A stretch of DNA of 64,000 nucleotides, taken from UBA964 sp037444685 (GTDB taxonomy: Bacteria > Pseudomonadota > Gammaproteobacteria > Steroidobacterales > Steroidobacteraceae). The translations under genes and the position numbers were made by a program. Where the stretch lies: assembly GCA_037444685.1 (NCBI GenBank), contig JBBILX010000003.1:186001-250000 (forward strand), given 5' to 3'. Positions 44,958-53,862 of the stretch are shown piece after piece (positions within the stretch are counted from its first letter, which is position 1; each line of letters opens with the position of its first letter). The notes beneath the pieces were generated by a model. It did not search any database, was not told where the DNA came from, and saw nothing but the letters and a program-made list of their open reading frames with translations.

Positions 44958-46879
44958 CGGACCACGCACCGGCCGGATCGCGTGCCAGCGCACGACGGCG
45001 CGCGGCGGCGACGCTCGCCTGCATGGCCGGCCTGTCTGCCGGCCTCACGGTCGCCGACGCCGGGCTCGTCGCCGAGCCGCGCCGGGAAGTCTATGACGGT
45101 GTCGGCGACGATCTGTTGACGGCGGGACTCGGGCCGGCCGGGCTGCGCGGCGCCGTGCCGGAGTTCGCCGATCCGCTACGGCCAAGCTGGCGGGAACTGC
45201 GGCGACGGGCGATCTACCAGAACTACCGCGCGCTCATTGACGTCAGCTCGGAGGGTGGCTATGGCCGCCGCTACGGAGCGCGCGACGGTGAATTCATCGC
45301 TGGCGTCGAATACCTCGCCGCGTCGCGCGGCCCTGACGGTCGCGGGACCGTCACCGTGCTGCTGCAGATCCCCACGGCATTCGACCCGCAGCGTCCCTGT
45401 CTGGTCGTCGTCGCCTCGTCCGGCTCCCGCGGCATCTACGGCGCCTTGCCGACCGCAGGCGAGTGGGGATTGCGACGCGGCTGCGCCGTGGTGCACACCG
45501 ACAAGGGCACCGGCATCGGGCTGTACGACATCGACCGCGATCTGGCGATCGCATTCGACGGCCGGCTCGTTCCGGCTGCCGACCCGCTCTCCAGCTTCAC
45601 GCCGCCGCGCGAGGAAGTGGCAGGACTGCCACGCTACGCGCTCGCCCTCAAGCATGCGCATTCGCGCAGCAATCCAGAGTCGCTGTGGGGCGCTCACGTG
45701 CTGCAGGCCGGTCGCCTTGCGTTCGAGCTGTTGAATCGGGAGTTCGCCTCGCGCCAGCGCGAACGCTTCGGGCCAGGCAACACACTCGTGATCGGCGCCG
45801 GGATTTCCAACGGCGGCGGAGCCGTGCTGCGCGCACTCGAGCGCGACCGCGACGGCCTTTTCGATGGCGCAGTCGTCGCCGAACCCAACGTCTCGGTGGA
45901 AGCGATCGCGCGCGAGATCCGCGTGCGCGAGGGCGCCGAGACGCTTCGTATCGCGGTTCGCGGACTCTACGATTACGTGACGCTGCATGCACTGCTGCAA
46001 CCCTGCGCCGTGCTCGCCGAGGATGGGCTCGCGACGTCGCTGGCGACGTCGGCGGCGGGTCATCAGGCGTGGTGCGCGGCGCTCGAGCGCGAGGCACTGG
46101 TCGTCGGCGCCGACGCTGGAGCGCAGGCGCACGCCGCCCGTGAGCAACTGCTCGCCGCCGGGATTCATGCCGATGCGCTGCGGCTCGGCGCGCTGAATTT
46201 GCAATTCGCCCTCTGGACGTCGGTGGCCTCGACGTATGCGGCGGCCTACGCGCGCGCGTCGGCCGTGGCGCACCCTTGCGGACTGATGTTCGCCGCCGTC
46301 GACCCGCAGGGCCGACCCCGCGCCCTCGACAAGCACGAACTCGCACGCAGCTTCGCCGATTTCAACGGCATCGCCCCGGGTGGAGGCGTTGCGGTCCTGC
46401 GTCGCATCGACGGCCGCGAGCCGTCCGCGATCGCTGCCGCGGGATTCGATGCCGTGCGTTGCCTGCGCGCGCAGCGGCCCGCCTTGCGAAAGGGTCTGAC
46501 GGAGATCGCCATGACGGCGCGGACCGGTCGCCGTCCCGTCGTCGTGCTGCATGGTCGGGACGATTCGCTGATACCCGTCAATCACGCCGCGCGGGCCTAC
46601 GCCGTCGCGAACTGGCGCGTTCTCGGCGTGCGCGACGGTCTGCGTTACTACGAGCTCCCGCGCGTACAGCACTTCGACGCCTTCCTTGCACTGCCCGGAC
46701 TGCGCAGCCGCTATCGCCCGATGCAGCCGTACCTCAACGCTGCGCTCGATCTGCTGTATGAGCGGCTCGCCGCCGGACGCCCCTTGCCACCGAGTCAGGT
46801 CGTTCGCGAGACCATCGTGCGCGAGCCCGGCGCCGATGCGATCACCTGGCGGCACGGATTGCTGTCGATTCCCCGCTGA
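44954..46879 (+). CDS. D-(-)-3-hydroxybutyrate oligomer hydrolase
   Basis: A 641-residue enzyme cutting 3-hydroxybutyrate oligomers to monomers. Family phrases: GVEYLAASRGPDGRGTVTVL, then ASSGSRGIYGALPTAGEWGL, RRGCAVVHTDKGTGIGLYDI, and the active-site S285 in ISNGGGAVLRALERD. RPVVVLHGRDDSLIPVNHAA and the PRVQHFDAF segment (His) near the end complete the triad. These match the 3HBOH family of Cupriavidus/Ralstonia (OrfZ-like) as remembered. The N-terminus RAAATLACMAGLSAGLTVAD looks like a signal peptide, so it may act in the periplasm. The ATG overlaps the upstream hydrolase stop. Confidence 0.88.
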   Translation: MTDHAPAGSRASARRRAAATLACMAGLSAGLTVADAGLVAEPRREVYDGVGDDLLTAGLGPAGLRGAVPEFADPLRPSWRELRRRAIYQNYRALIDVSSEGGYGRRYGARDGEFIAGVEYLAASRGPDGRGTVTVLLQIPTAFDPQRPCLVVVASSGSRGIYGALPTAGEWGLRRGCAVVHTDKGTGIGLYDIDRDLAIAFDGRLVPAADPLSSFTPPREEVAGLPRYALALKHAHSRSNPESLWGAHVLQAGRLAFELLNREFASRQRERFGPGNTLVIGAGISNGGGAVLRALERDRDGLFDGAVVAEPNVSVEAIAREIRVREGAETLRIAVRGLYDYVTLHALLQPCAVLAEDGLATSLATSAAGHQAWCAALEREALVVGADAGAQAHAAREQLLAAGIHADALRLGALNLQFALWTSVASTYAAAYARASAVAHPCGLMFAAVDPQGRPRALDKHELARSFADFNGIAPGGGVAVLRRIDGREPSAIAAAGFDAVRCLRAQRPALRKGLTEIAMTARTGRRPVVVLHGRDDSLIPVNHAARAYAVANWRVLGVRDGLRYYELPRVQHFDAFLALPGLRSRYRPMQPYLNAALDLLYERLAAGRPLPPSQVVRETIVREPGADAITWRHGLLSIPR

Positions 46880-46912
46880 GACGACCGCCGGCGCTGCCCC
46901 ACGAGGCGAACA

Positions 46913-48229
46913 ATGCTGAGCCTGCTTGGACTGCTGATCGGACTCGCACTTCTGATCTACCTGACGATGCGCGGCGTGGAGCTGCTGATCGCCGCGCCGC
47001 TCTGCGCGCTGCTCGTGGCGGTGACCAGCGGCTTCGCGCCCTTCCCGCAGCTCGCCGCCGAGGGCGCGCCGAGTTTCACGGGCACCTACATGAACGGGTT
47101 CGTGGGCTTCGTCCAGACCTGGTTCTTCATGTTCCTGCTCGGCTCGCTGTTCGGCAAGGTCATGGAGGCGAGTGGTGCGGCCGACAGCGTTGCCGCATGG
47201 ATCGTCGCGCGGCTCGGTGCGCGTCGTGCCGTGCTCGCGGTCGTCGCGGCCTGCGCCGTGCTGACCTATGGCGGCGTGAGTCTCTTCGTCGTCGCCTTCT
47301 CCGTCTACCCCATGGCGCTGGCGCTGTTTCGCGTCGCCGATGTGCCGCGGCGCTTCGTGCCCGCAGCGCTCGCCTTCGGTTCGGTCACCTTCACGATGAC
47401 TTCGGCCGGCTCGCCCGAGATCCAGAACTGGATCCCGACGAGGTTCCTCGGCACGACGCCGTACGCGGCCTGGGAAGTCAGCCTGGTGGTCGCGGTCGCA
47501 ATGGCCCTCGGCGGCCACCTCTGGCTGCGCTGGATGGTGCTGCGCGCAACGGCGCGCGGCGAGCGATTCGAGTCGCGCGTCGACGATCCGTCGACCGAGG
47601 CCCGCGAGCTGCCGTCCGTCTGGCGCAGCGCCTTGCCGCTGCTCGCCGTGCTGGTCGTCTCTTTCCTCTGGCACGACGCGCTCAAGGAATCCGCGCTGAT
47701 CGTCGCGCTCGGTGCCGGCGTGCTGGCGGCCGTGGCCCTCAACTGGCGTTTCGTCGCAGGGCGGCTCGGCGCTGCGGCCGCGGGCGGCGCGCTCGGCGCG
47801 CTGATCGCCATCGCCAATACCGCGGCCGTGGTCGGCTTCGGTGGGGTCGCTCGGCTCACGGCGGGGTTTCAGTCGGCCGTCGACTTCATGACGCACCTGC
47901 CGGGCGACCCGCTGATCGGCGCTGCGCTCGCCGTGAGTGTCATCGCGGGCCTGACCGGCTCGGCGTCCGGAGGACAGAGCATTGCGCTGCCGCTGATCGC
48001 GCCGCACTATCTCGACCAGGGCGTCGATCCCGAGGCGCTGCATCGGGTCGTGGCGATCGCCTCGGGGGCACTCGATTCGCTCCCGCACAACGGCTACGTC
48101 GTGACGACCGTACGCTCGATCTGCCGCGAGAGCTATGCCGCTGCGTACCCAGCGGTCGCGGCGCTGACGGTCATCGTCCCTGCGCTCGGCGCCGCGCTCG
48201 CGGTGCTGATGCTTGGTCTGTCCACCTGA
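46913..48229 (+). CDS. GntP-family permease (short-chain hydroxyacid importer)
   Basis: A 438-residue inner-membrane carrier with twelve or more hydrophobic spans. LTYGGVSLFVVAFSVYPMAL and FTMTSAGSPEIQNWIPTRFL are typical of GntP/CitMHS-type symporters, as are SGALDSLPHNGYVVTT and TGSASGGQSIALPLIAPHYL. GntP relatives import gluconate, lactate-like or 3-hydroxybutyrate acids with protons. Placed 33 bases behind the oligomer hydrolase it should bring 3HB monomers from the periplasm into the cell. Ribosome site GAGGCG lies before the ATG. Confidence 0.88.
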   Translation: MLSLLGLLIGLALLIYLTMRGVELLIAAPLCALLVAVTSGFAPFPQLAAEGAPSFTGTYMNGFVGFVQTWFFMFLLGSLFGKVMEASGAADSVAAWIVARLGARRAVLAVVAACAVLTYGGVSLFVVAFSVYPMALALFRVADVPRRFVPAALAFGSVTFTMTSAGSPEIQNWIPTRFLGTTPYAAWEVSLVVAVAMALGGHLWLRWMVLRATARGERFESRVDDPSTEARELPSVWRSALPLLAVLVVSFLWHDALKESALIVALGAGVLAAVALNWRFVAGRLGAAAAGGALGALIAIANTAAVVGFGGVARLTAGFQSAVDFMTHLPGDPLIGAALAVSVIAGLTGSASGGQSIALPLIAPHYLDQGVDPEALHRVVAIASGALDSLPHNGYVVTTVRSICRESYAAAYPAVAALTVIVPALGAALAVLMLGLST

Positions 48230-48294
48230 GGGCCAAGCCGCACCATCGTGTAAGCTGCGCGCTGCACACTCCCGGCGGGGCGAAAGAGGCAGCG

Positions 48295-49722
48295 ATGGCG
48301 CAGGCGAGGATGAAGTCTAAGTCCTGGGACGTGATCGTGGTCGGGGCCGGTTCGGCGGGGCTGCCGCTCGCGATCCGTGCCGCGGAGCGAGGCGGGCGCG
48401 TGCTGCAGCTCGAAGCCGACTATCGTGTGGGTGGCACGCTGTTCTGGTCGTCCGGCCAGATTGCCGCGGCAGGCACCCGGCTGCAGAAGCTGCATGGCAT
48501 CGACGACAGCCCCGACGAGCATTTCCGCGACGCGCAGCGCATCGCGCATGGCCGGATCGATCCCGTCGTGCTGCGGCTGTTCGTCGACAATGCCGCCGCC
48601 ACGATCGACTGGCTCATGGATCTCGGCTTCCAGCCCGCGCCGGGCACGCCTGTGGCGGGTGAGGCGCACGAAGCCTATGCAACGCGCCGCTATCTGTGGG
48701 GGCACAACAAGGGGATCTCGATCCTCGAGACGCTGAAACCCGTGCACGACCGACTGGTCGCGGGCGGCCGCATCGACCTGCGCCTGCAGCATCGCATGAC
48801 GTCGCTGCTGGCCGATGCGCACGGCGGGGTCATCGGTGTGCGCGCCGCGACCCCGAACGGCGAGTTCGAGTTCCACGGCGCGAACGTCGTGCTCGCCTCG
48901 GGCGGCTATGCCGCCGCCCCCGACCTGTGGGCCGAACTGACGCCGCGCGTGCCGTTGTGCTCGCACGCCAACCCCTACTCGCGCGGCGACGGCATCGTCG
49001 CGGCGCGCGCGCTCGGCGCGCGTGTCGACGGCAGCGAGAAGTTTCTCTGCACTTTCGCGGGCTTCCTGGAGGATCCTCGCGACCCGTGCAGCGGCCAGTT
49101 CCTGCTGCTGTCGCCGAAGGCGCGCTCGGTCTGGGAGATCTTCGTCGACCACGCCGGCCGGCGCTTCATGCAGGAGGACCATCCGAGCATCGACTACCGG
49201 GAGCGCGCGCTGCTGGCGCGCCGCGGCATGGCGATGAACATCGTCTTCGACGAGGCCATATTGCAGAACGCCGCGACCATGACGCCCGAGCCGCGGCCAG
49301 CTTATCTCGCGCGCTTCGGTCGGCACCCGGCGTTCGTCAAGGCCAGAACCCTCTCCGGGCTCGCGCGCGCGCTCGACGTGCCGGCCGTCAACCTGCGCCG
49401 CACGGTCGCCGACTACAATCGCGCCGTAGACGCCGGCATCGACCGACGCCAAGGCAAGCAGTTCCTGATCCGGCGCATCGAGCAGCCGCCGTTCTACGGG
49501 ATCCGGGCGCAGGGCCTCACGGTGCTGAGCCCGGCGGGGCTGCAGGTCGACCGCGAGCTGCGCGTGCGCGGCGCGAACGGGCGACCGATTCCCAATCTCT
49601 ATGCCGCCGGCGAGGTGCTCGGCTTCGGCCGCACATCGGGCGACGCTTTCGTCGGCGGCCTGTCGCTGACGCCGGCGCTGACGTTCGGCAAGCTCCTGGG
49701 CGAAAGCATTCTCGACTGGTGA
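48295..49722 (+). CDS. FAD-dependent oxidoreductase (fumarate reductase/KstD-like)
   Basis: A 475-residue flavoprotein with the dinucleotide-binding start WDVIVVGAGSAGLPLAIRAA, then LEADYRVGGTLFWSSGQIAA (FAD_binding_2 family), NVVLASGGYAAAPDLW, SRGDGIVAARALGARV and the closing IPNLYAAGEVLGFGRTSGDA, then FVGGLSLTPALTFGKLLGE. Such proteins reduce or oxidise C-C bonds next to carbonyls (fumarate, tricarballylate, 3-ketosteroid). It lies 65 bases after the GntP permease, last gene of the plus-strand run, and may act on an unsaturated acid brought in by it. The start is the ATG at 48295 (AAAGAGG before it); the frame upstream is open by GC bias only. Confidence 0.9.
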   Translation: MAQARMKSKSWDVIVVGAGSAGLPLAIRAAERGGRVLQLEADYRVGGTLFWSSGQIAAAGTRLQKLHGIDDSPDEHFRDAQRIAHGRIDPVVLRLFVDNAAATIDWLMDLGFQPAPGTPVAGEAHEAYATRRYLWGHNKGISILETLKPVHDRLVAGGRIDLRLQHRMTSLLADAHGGVIGVRAATPNGEFEFHGANVVLASGGYAAAPDLWAELTPRVPLCSHANPYSRGDGIVAARALGARVDGSEKFLCTFAGFLEDPRDPCSGQFLLLSPKARSVWEIFVDHAGRRFMQEDHPSIDYRERALLARRGMAMNIVFDEAILQNAATMTPEPRPAYLARFGRHPAFVKARTLSGLARALDVPAVNLRRTVADYNRAVDAGIDRRQGKQFLIRRIEQPPFYGIRAQGLTVLSPAGLQVDRELRVRGANGRPIPNLYAAGEVLGFGRTSGDAFVGGLSLTPALTFGKLLGESILDW

Positions 49723-49764
49723 CGTCCTGGCGCGCTGTATCGACGCGCCGCGCGGATGCGCCGC

Positions 49765-50781
49765 TCAGGCCGCGCCGCCGCGGCCGACGACGCGATTGTA
49801 GGCCAGCGAGACGAGTATCGACACGCCGAGCACGGTGCCGATGAAGCTCAACGAGTAGCCGATCGGGAACTTGCCGCCGAAGGCATTGTTGAGCCAGACC
49901 ATCTTCAGGCCGACGAAGATCAGGATGACGCCAAGGCCGTACTTGAGGAACTGGAAGGCCTTGACCATGTGCTGGAGCACGAAGAACAGCGAGCGGAGGC
50001 CGAGGATCGCGAAAATGTTCGAGGTGAACACGATCAGGGGCTCGTTGGTCAGCGCGAAGATCGCCGGCACCGAGTCGATCGCGAAGATGATGTCGCTGAA
50101 CTCGATGAAAACGAGCGCGACGAACAGCGGCGTCACCCATTGCTTGCCATCGATCTCGATCCAGAACCGGTCGCCGTGATAGGCCGGCGTGACCGACCAG
50201 ACGCGGCGCACGAGTCTGAGGAGGGGATTGCGCTCGGGGTCGATCGGCTTCTCCGGCAGGAAGAGGATCTTGATGCCGGTTGCCAGCAAGAAGACGCCGA
50301 ACACCACGACGATCCAGTGGTACTGCATCAGGATCGAGCCGAGCGAGATGAACAGCGCGCGGAAGGCGATTGCGCCGAGGATGCCGTAGAACAGCACCTT
50401 CTGCTGATACTGCGCGGGCACGGCGAAGTACGCGAAGATCGCGACGAACACGAACACGTTGTCGACGGCGAGCGCGTACTCGACGACGTAGCCCGCGAGG
50501 AACTCGAGCGCCGTCGTCCGCGCGAGCTCGACATGATCCATCCCGGCCAGATCGGGTCGGGTCGGGAAAGACCCGAGCATGTACCAGAACAGGGCGGCGT
50601 TGAACGCCAGCGCCAGCAGGATGTAGGCGAGGCTGCGGATCGCAGCCTCGCGCACCGTCGGCATGCGCGCCGTGCGCGCGAACACACCGAGGTCGAAGGC
50701 GAGCACCGCGGCGATCAGGGCGACGAACAGGCCGTAGACCCACCAGTACTCGGCGAACGGAAACAGCAATATGTCCTGCAT
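49765..50781 (-). CDS. TerC family integral membrane protein
   Basis: A 338-residue protein with about nine transmembrane segments and the TerC repeats: EYALAVDNVFVFVAIFAYFA in the first half and EFSDIIFAIDSVPAIFALTN in the second. Acidic residues within spans (ExxxxxDN, ExSDxxFAxDS) are thought to bind metal; relatives such as Alx/MntX export Mn2+, and others metallate secreted enzymes. In length and wording it matches the Alx type. It starts 84 bases after the mnhG stop on the same strand and may be the last gene of the cation operon or have its own promoter. I found no yybP-ykoY riboswitch in the short upstream region. Confidence 0.93.
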   Translation of the reverse strand: MQDILLFPFAEYWWVYGLFVALIAAVLAFDLGVFARTARMPTVREAAIRSLAYILLALAFNAALFWYMLGSFPTRPDLAGMDHVELARTTALEFLAGYVVEYALAVDNVFVFVAIFAYFAVPAQYQQKVLFYGILGAIAFRALFISLGSILMQYHWIVVVFGVFLLATGIKILFLPEKPIDPERNPLLRLVRRVWSVTPAYHGDRFWIEIDGKQWVTPLFVALVFIEFSDIIFAIDSVPAIFALTNEPLIVFTSNIFAILGLRSLFFVLQHMVKAFQFLKYGLGVILIFVGLKMVWLNNAFGGKFPIGYSLSFIGTVLGVSILVSLAYNRVVGRGGAA

Positions 50782-50843
50782 GGACGCTGGGGCTTCCTCG
50801 GCGGGCCGGCCTATGGGGGCCGCATCGTAGCCGACTCACCGGT

Positions 50844-50860
50844 TTCGAGTATTTCGAAAA
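50844..50860. repeat. 6-bp inverted repeat upstream of terC
   Basis: TTTCGA (50844-50849) and TCGAAA (50855-50860) with five bases between, in an AT-richer stretch that follows the mnhG stop and precedes terC. It could be an operator of a metal-responsive regulator or a weak hairpin. Short and possibly coincidental. Confidence 0.3.
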
Positions 50861-50864
50861 TCGT

Positions 50865-51206
50865 TTATCGAGGATTCGATCTTTCCGAAGCAGGAGGCGG
50901 CGGCCGGTCGCCGCCACGCCGCGCCAGCACCGCCTTGACGAGCAGGTGGGCGCTGACCGGGGCCGTCATGAACAGGAACAGCGCGATGAGGACCTGCTCG
51001 GTGCCGCCGCGTCCGGCGGCGATGAAATGGACGCAGGAGGCGAGCAGCACGCCGCCCACTCCGAGCGTGGTCGCCTTGGTCGGGCCGTGCAGTCGCTTAT
51101 AGAAGTCGCCGAGCTTCGCGAGACCGTAGGAGCCGATCAGCGCGAACACGGCGCCGCCGACCAGCAGCGCCGCAACGATCAAGTCGAGCCAGCCCGCGCT
51201 ATTCAA
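50865..51206 (-). CDS. mnhG: Monovalent cation/H+ antiporter subunit G
   Basis: A 113-residue three-span subunit of the Mrp/Mnh complex, which exchanges cytoplasmic Na+ for external protons. Sequence: LIVAALLVGGAVFALIGSYG, then LGDFYKRLHGPTKATTLGVG (the G-subunit hallmark RLHxxxKATTLG), GVLLASCVHF and LFLFMTAPVSAHLLVKAVLA. Overlaps mnhF by 8 bases. Last of the Mnh genes. Confidence 0.93.
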   Translation of the reverse strand: MNSAGWLDLIVAALLVGGAVFALIGSYGLAKLGDFYKRLHGPTKATTLGVGGVLLASCVHFIAAGRGGTEQVLIALFLFMTAPVSAHLLVKAVLARRGGDRPPPPASERSNPR

Positions 51207-51477
51207 TGATGTCTCCCCGCAGCATGAACTTGGCCAGCGCGACCGTGCCGACGAAGCCGAGCATGCCGATCACGACGGCAGCGTCGAAGAACGAGGGATC
51301 CGCGAGCCTGATGCCGGCGGTCATCAGGGCGGCCAGCGAGTTGATGTAGAGCGTGTCGAGCGCGAGGATGCGATCGGCCATCGACGGTCCGCGCAGCAGA
51401 CGGAACAGGCACAGCAGCATCGCCAGCGCCAGCATCGCGAGGGTCAGGTCCGCGGCAGTACCGATCACTGCGCTCAC
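51199..51477 (-). CDS. mnhF: Monovalent cation/H+ antiporter subunit F
   Basis: A 92-residue protein with three membrane spans. LLCLFRLLRGPSMADRILAL, then DTLYINSLAALMTAGIRL and DAAVVIGMLGFVGTVALAKF are the typical F-subunit phrases (RxxxGPxxxDRxLALD, ALLGFVGTVAxAKF). The start overlaps the mnhE stop by ATGA. Part of the Mnh membrane complex; no separate catalytic role known. Confidence 0.93.
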   Translation of the reverse strand: MSAVIGTAADLTLAMLALAMLLCLFRLLRGPSMADRILALDTLYINSLAALMTAGIRLADPSFFDAAVVIGMLGFVGTVALAKFMLRGDIIE

Positions 51478-51959
51478 GTGAAGATCTCCCGCAGCGGCCG
51501 TTCGTAGCGCTGCTGTATGTCGCGAATCAGCGCGGCTTCGTCATCGACGTTGAACACGTGCACGAGCAGCCAGCGTCGATCGGGCGTGATGTCTACCGAG
51601 AGAGTACCCGGCGTCATCGTGAGCATGGCCGCGAATACCGCGATGCCCTGCGGATTCGTGATGCCGAGCGGCACCCAGACGAAGCGCGGCCGGATCGCGC
51701 TCTCGGGTCCGAGGATGCGTCGTGCCACCTCTAGGTTGGCGACGACGATGTCCTTGAGGAATACGCCGAGCAGCGCGAGTGCGAGTCCGCCGCGGCGCAG
51801 CGTCGTCGTGCGCGGCGTCAGGGACGCGAACGCCGGGGGCAGGACGAGACCGAGGACCGCTCCGAGCAGCCAGTGCGCGGGATGCAGCGACTGGACGAGC
51901 GTCAGCCAGCAGACGAGCAGTGCGGCGCTGCGTAGCGGGAATGGCACCAGACGTTTCAT
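51474..51959 (-). CDS. mnhE: Monovalent cation/H+ antiporter subunit E
   Basis: A 161-residue subunit with two or three N-terminal spans and a cytoplasmic domain. VANLEVARRILGPESAIRPR and FVWVPLGITNPQGIAVFAAM, then LTMTPGTLSVDITPDRRWLL are the E-subunit signature (A..I.LTPGTLxVD). The start at 51959 is fixed by MKRLVPFPLRS and by the ATGA overlap with the mnhD stop. Coupled also to mnhF. Confidence 0.92.
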   Translation of the reverse strand: MKRLVPFPLRSAALLVCWLTLVQSLHPAHWLLGAVLGLVLPPAFASLTPRTTTLRRGGLALALLGVFLKDIVVANLEVARRILGPESAIRPRFVWVPLGITNPQGIAVFAAMLTMTPGTLSVDITPDRRWLLVHVFNVDDEAALIRDIQQRYERPLREIFT

Positions 51960-53506
51960 GCGCCCACCAAGGCGCCGGCGGCGCGCAGCAGAAAGTCGAA
52001 CAATGGCCTCGCCAGCACGACCATCGCGAGGCCCCCGCCGAGCAGCAGCACGGTGGCCGCGGTCAGCCCGCGGCCGGGGATCGGGGCGGGGCCGGATGGG
52101 CCAGCCTCTGCCAGCGTTTCCGCAGACGCTGATGCGCGCGCCATCGGCTTCCAGAACACGGTACTCGCCGCACGCGCGAGCGCGACCAGCGTAACGAGGC
52201 TGCCGAGCAGCACGATCACGAAGACCCATGCTCTGGCCGGCGCGGCTGCTGCCGCATCGAGCAGCAACGCCTTGCCGATGAAGCCCGAGCCCGGCGGCAG
52301 GCCGGCGATCGCGAGCGCTGCAGCGAAGAACAGCGCGCCGACCCACGCTGCGTCGCGGACACGCTCGGCCTCGCTGACGAGGTAATGCGGCTCGTCGGGT
52401 GCGGCCGGCGCGGCGCGGGCGCGAGCGATGCGTTCAACGACGAGAAACGCCGCGCCGGCGGCGAACGTCGAGTGCGGCAGGTAGTAGAACGCGGCTGCCG
52501 TGGCTGCGGGCGAGCCGAGGCCCAGCGCCGTGAGCAGCGTGCCCGCCGAGCCGATCACGAGCCAGGCCACGAGCACGCGCAGGTCGCGAGCCGCAAGCGC
52601 ACCGGCGGCGCCGAGCAGCAGGGTCGCGAGACCCGCCGGCAGTAGCCACGGCAATGCGAGCCCGGCCAGCGGCTCGCCGGCGGGTCCGCCGGGAGTTGGC
52701 GCCGCGAACAGCGCGCCGTGTACCCGCGCGATCGAGTAGACGCCGACCTTGGTCATGATCGCGAACAGCGCCGCCACGTGTGCCGGTGCTGCGCCGTAGG
52801 TGCCGGGGAGCCACAGGCCGAGCGGCAGTGCAGCGGCCTTGATCGCGAAGACGACCAGCAGCAGCAGTCCGGCGATCCGCGCGAGCTCGAGATCGGCGGC
52901 GGGCAAGGCCTGCAGCCGCACGTCCAGATCAGCGAGGTTCAACGTACCAGCCACGCCGTAGAACAGGGCCGCAGCGATCAGGAACAGCGACGATCCGAGC
53001 AGGTTGACGGTCACATAGTGCAGCCCGGGGCGCAGCCTCGCGGGGCTCTGCAGGTCGAGCAGCAGCGCATAAGAGGCTGCGAGCAGCACTTCGAAGAACA
53101 CGAACAGGTTGAAGAGGTCGGCGGTCAGGAAGGCGCCGTTGAGTCCGGCGAGCTGGAATTGCAGCAGCGCCGGAAAGCGGAGGCTCGCGCGGCCGTCCGC
53201 GGCGAGCTGGCAGGCGATGCCCATGACGGAACTGACCGTCAGCATCATCGCCGTGAGCCGGTCGACGGCCGTCGCGATGCCGAAAGGCGCCGGCCAATTG
53301 CCAAGCGCATAGGACAGCGTCGCGCCACCTGCCGTGTAGCCGACCAGCGTGACGGCCATCGCCAGCAGCAGCAGCAGCGACAGCATCGAGATCGCTCGCG
53401 CCGCAGCGGCCTGCCGGCGCAGCAGCAGCAGCGCGGCGCCGGCCAGCAGCGGCGCGACGATGGGCAGCACGGCGAGGTGCGGCAGCAGGCCGGAGACGGG
53501 TCTCAT
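51956..53506 (-). CDS. mnhD: Monovalent cation/H+ antiporter subunit D
   Basis: A 516-residue antiporter-like subunit homologous to NuoM/NuoN. It has about fourteen spans, with LQFQLAGLNGAFLTADLFNL, then FVFFEVLLAASYALLL (the ADLFNLFVFFE region with the functional Glu), the channel Lys in FAIKAAALPLGLWLPGTYGA, and PAHVAALFAIMTKVGVYSIA. Overlaps mnhE and mnhC by ATGA. The C-terminal part is Ala-rich. Confidence 0.94.
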   Translation of the reverse strand: MRPVSGLLPHLAVLPIVAPLLAGAALLLLRRQAAAARAISMLSLLLLLAMAVTLVGYTAGGATLSYALGNWPAPFGIATAVDRLTAMMLTVSSVMGIACQLAADGRASLRFPALLQFQLAGLNGAFLTADLFNLFVFFEVLLAASYALLLDLQSPARLRPGLHYVTVNLLGSSLFLIAAALFYGVAGTLNLADLDVRLQALPAADLELARIAGLLLLVVFAIKAAALPLGLWLPGTYGAAPAHVAALFAIMTKVGVYSIARVHGALFAAPTPGGPAGEPLAGLALPWLLPAGLATLLLGAAGALAARDLRVLVAWLVIGSAGTLLTALGLGSPAATAAAFYYLPHSTFAAGAAFLVVERIARARAAPAAPDEPHYLVSEAERVRDAAWVGALFFAAALAIAGLPPGSGFIGKALLLDAAAAAPARAWVFVIVLLGSLVTLVALARAASTVFWKPMARASASAETLAEAGPSGPAPIPGRGLTAATVLLLGGGLAMVVLARPLFDFLLRAAGALVGA

Positions 53507-53862
53507 GGGTCCTCTCCGGCGCGTTTGCCGTCGGCGCCGTCGACATGATCGCCGCCCGAGGCGGCGCGGAGCTTCAGCGAGATCACGATCAGCACGGCGG
53601 TCATCGCGAAACTGATGACGATCGCGGTCAGCACCAGTGCCTGCGGCAGCGGGTCGGCATAGTTCGCGAGCGTCGGCGGCAGGCCGTCGCGAAGGATCGG
53701 CGCTCGACCGGTCACGGGCCGGCCCATCGCGAAGATGAACAGGTTGACCGCGTAGGAGATCAGCGTGAGGCCGAGCACAAGCTCGAAGGTCCGCGAGCGC
53801 AGCGCGAGGTAGATTCCGGCCGCCGTCAGCGCTCCGATCCCGGTCGCGAGCAGGACTTCCAT
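53503..53862 (-). CDS. mnhC: Monovalent cation/H+ antiporter subunit C
   Basis: A 119-residue homologue of NuoK with three spans: ATGIGALTAAGIYLALRSRT, FELVLGLTLISYAVNLFIFA, MG, then PQALVLTAIVISFAMTAVLI. The phrase DPLPQALVLTAIVISFA identifies MnhC. Start 53862 shares one base with the mnhA stop (TGATG), and the stop overlaps mnhD by ATGA. Confidence 0.94.
   Translation of the reverse strand: MEVLLATGIGALTAAGIYLALRSRTFELVLGLTLISYAVNLFIFAMGRPVTGRAPILRDGLPPTLANYADPLPQALVLTAIVISFAMTAVLIVISLKLRAASGGDHVDGADGKRAGEDP

Noticed and set aside
45176..48088. A 970-codon open frame on the minus strand opposite the 3HB-oligomer hydrolase and GntP permease
   Set aside because: The translation is rich in Arg, Glu, His and Asp with no domain pattern, while both plus-strand proteins are well-matched family members.
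49729..49749. GGCGCG/CGCGCC hairpin between the convergent flavoprotein and terC genes
   Set aside because: Arms of alternating G and C with a 9-base loop and no T-run are weak evidence for a terminator.
50782..50864. Manganese (yybP-ykoY) riboswitch before terC
   Set aside because: The gap to mnhG is only 83 bases and I could not see the conserved riboswitch loops.
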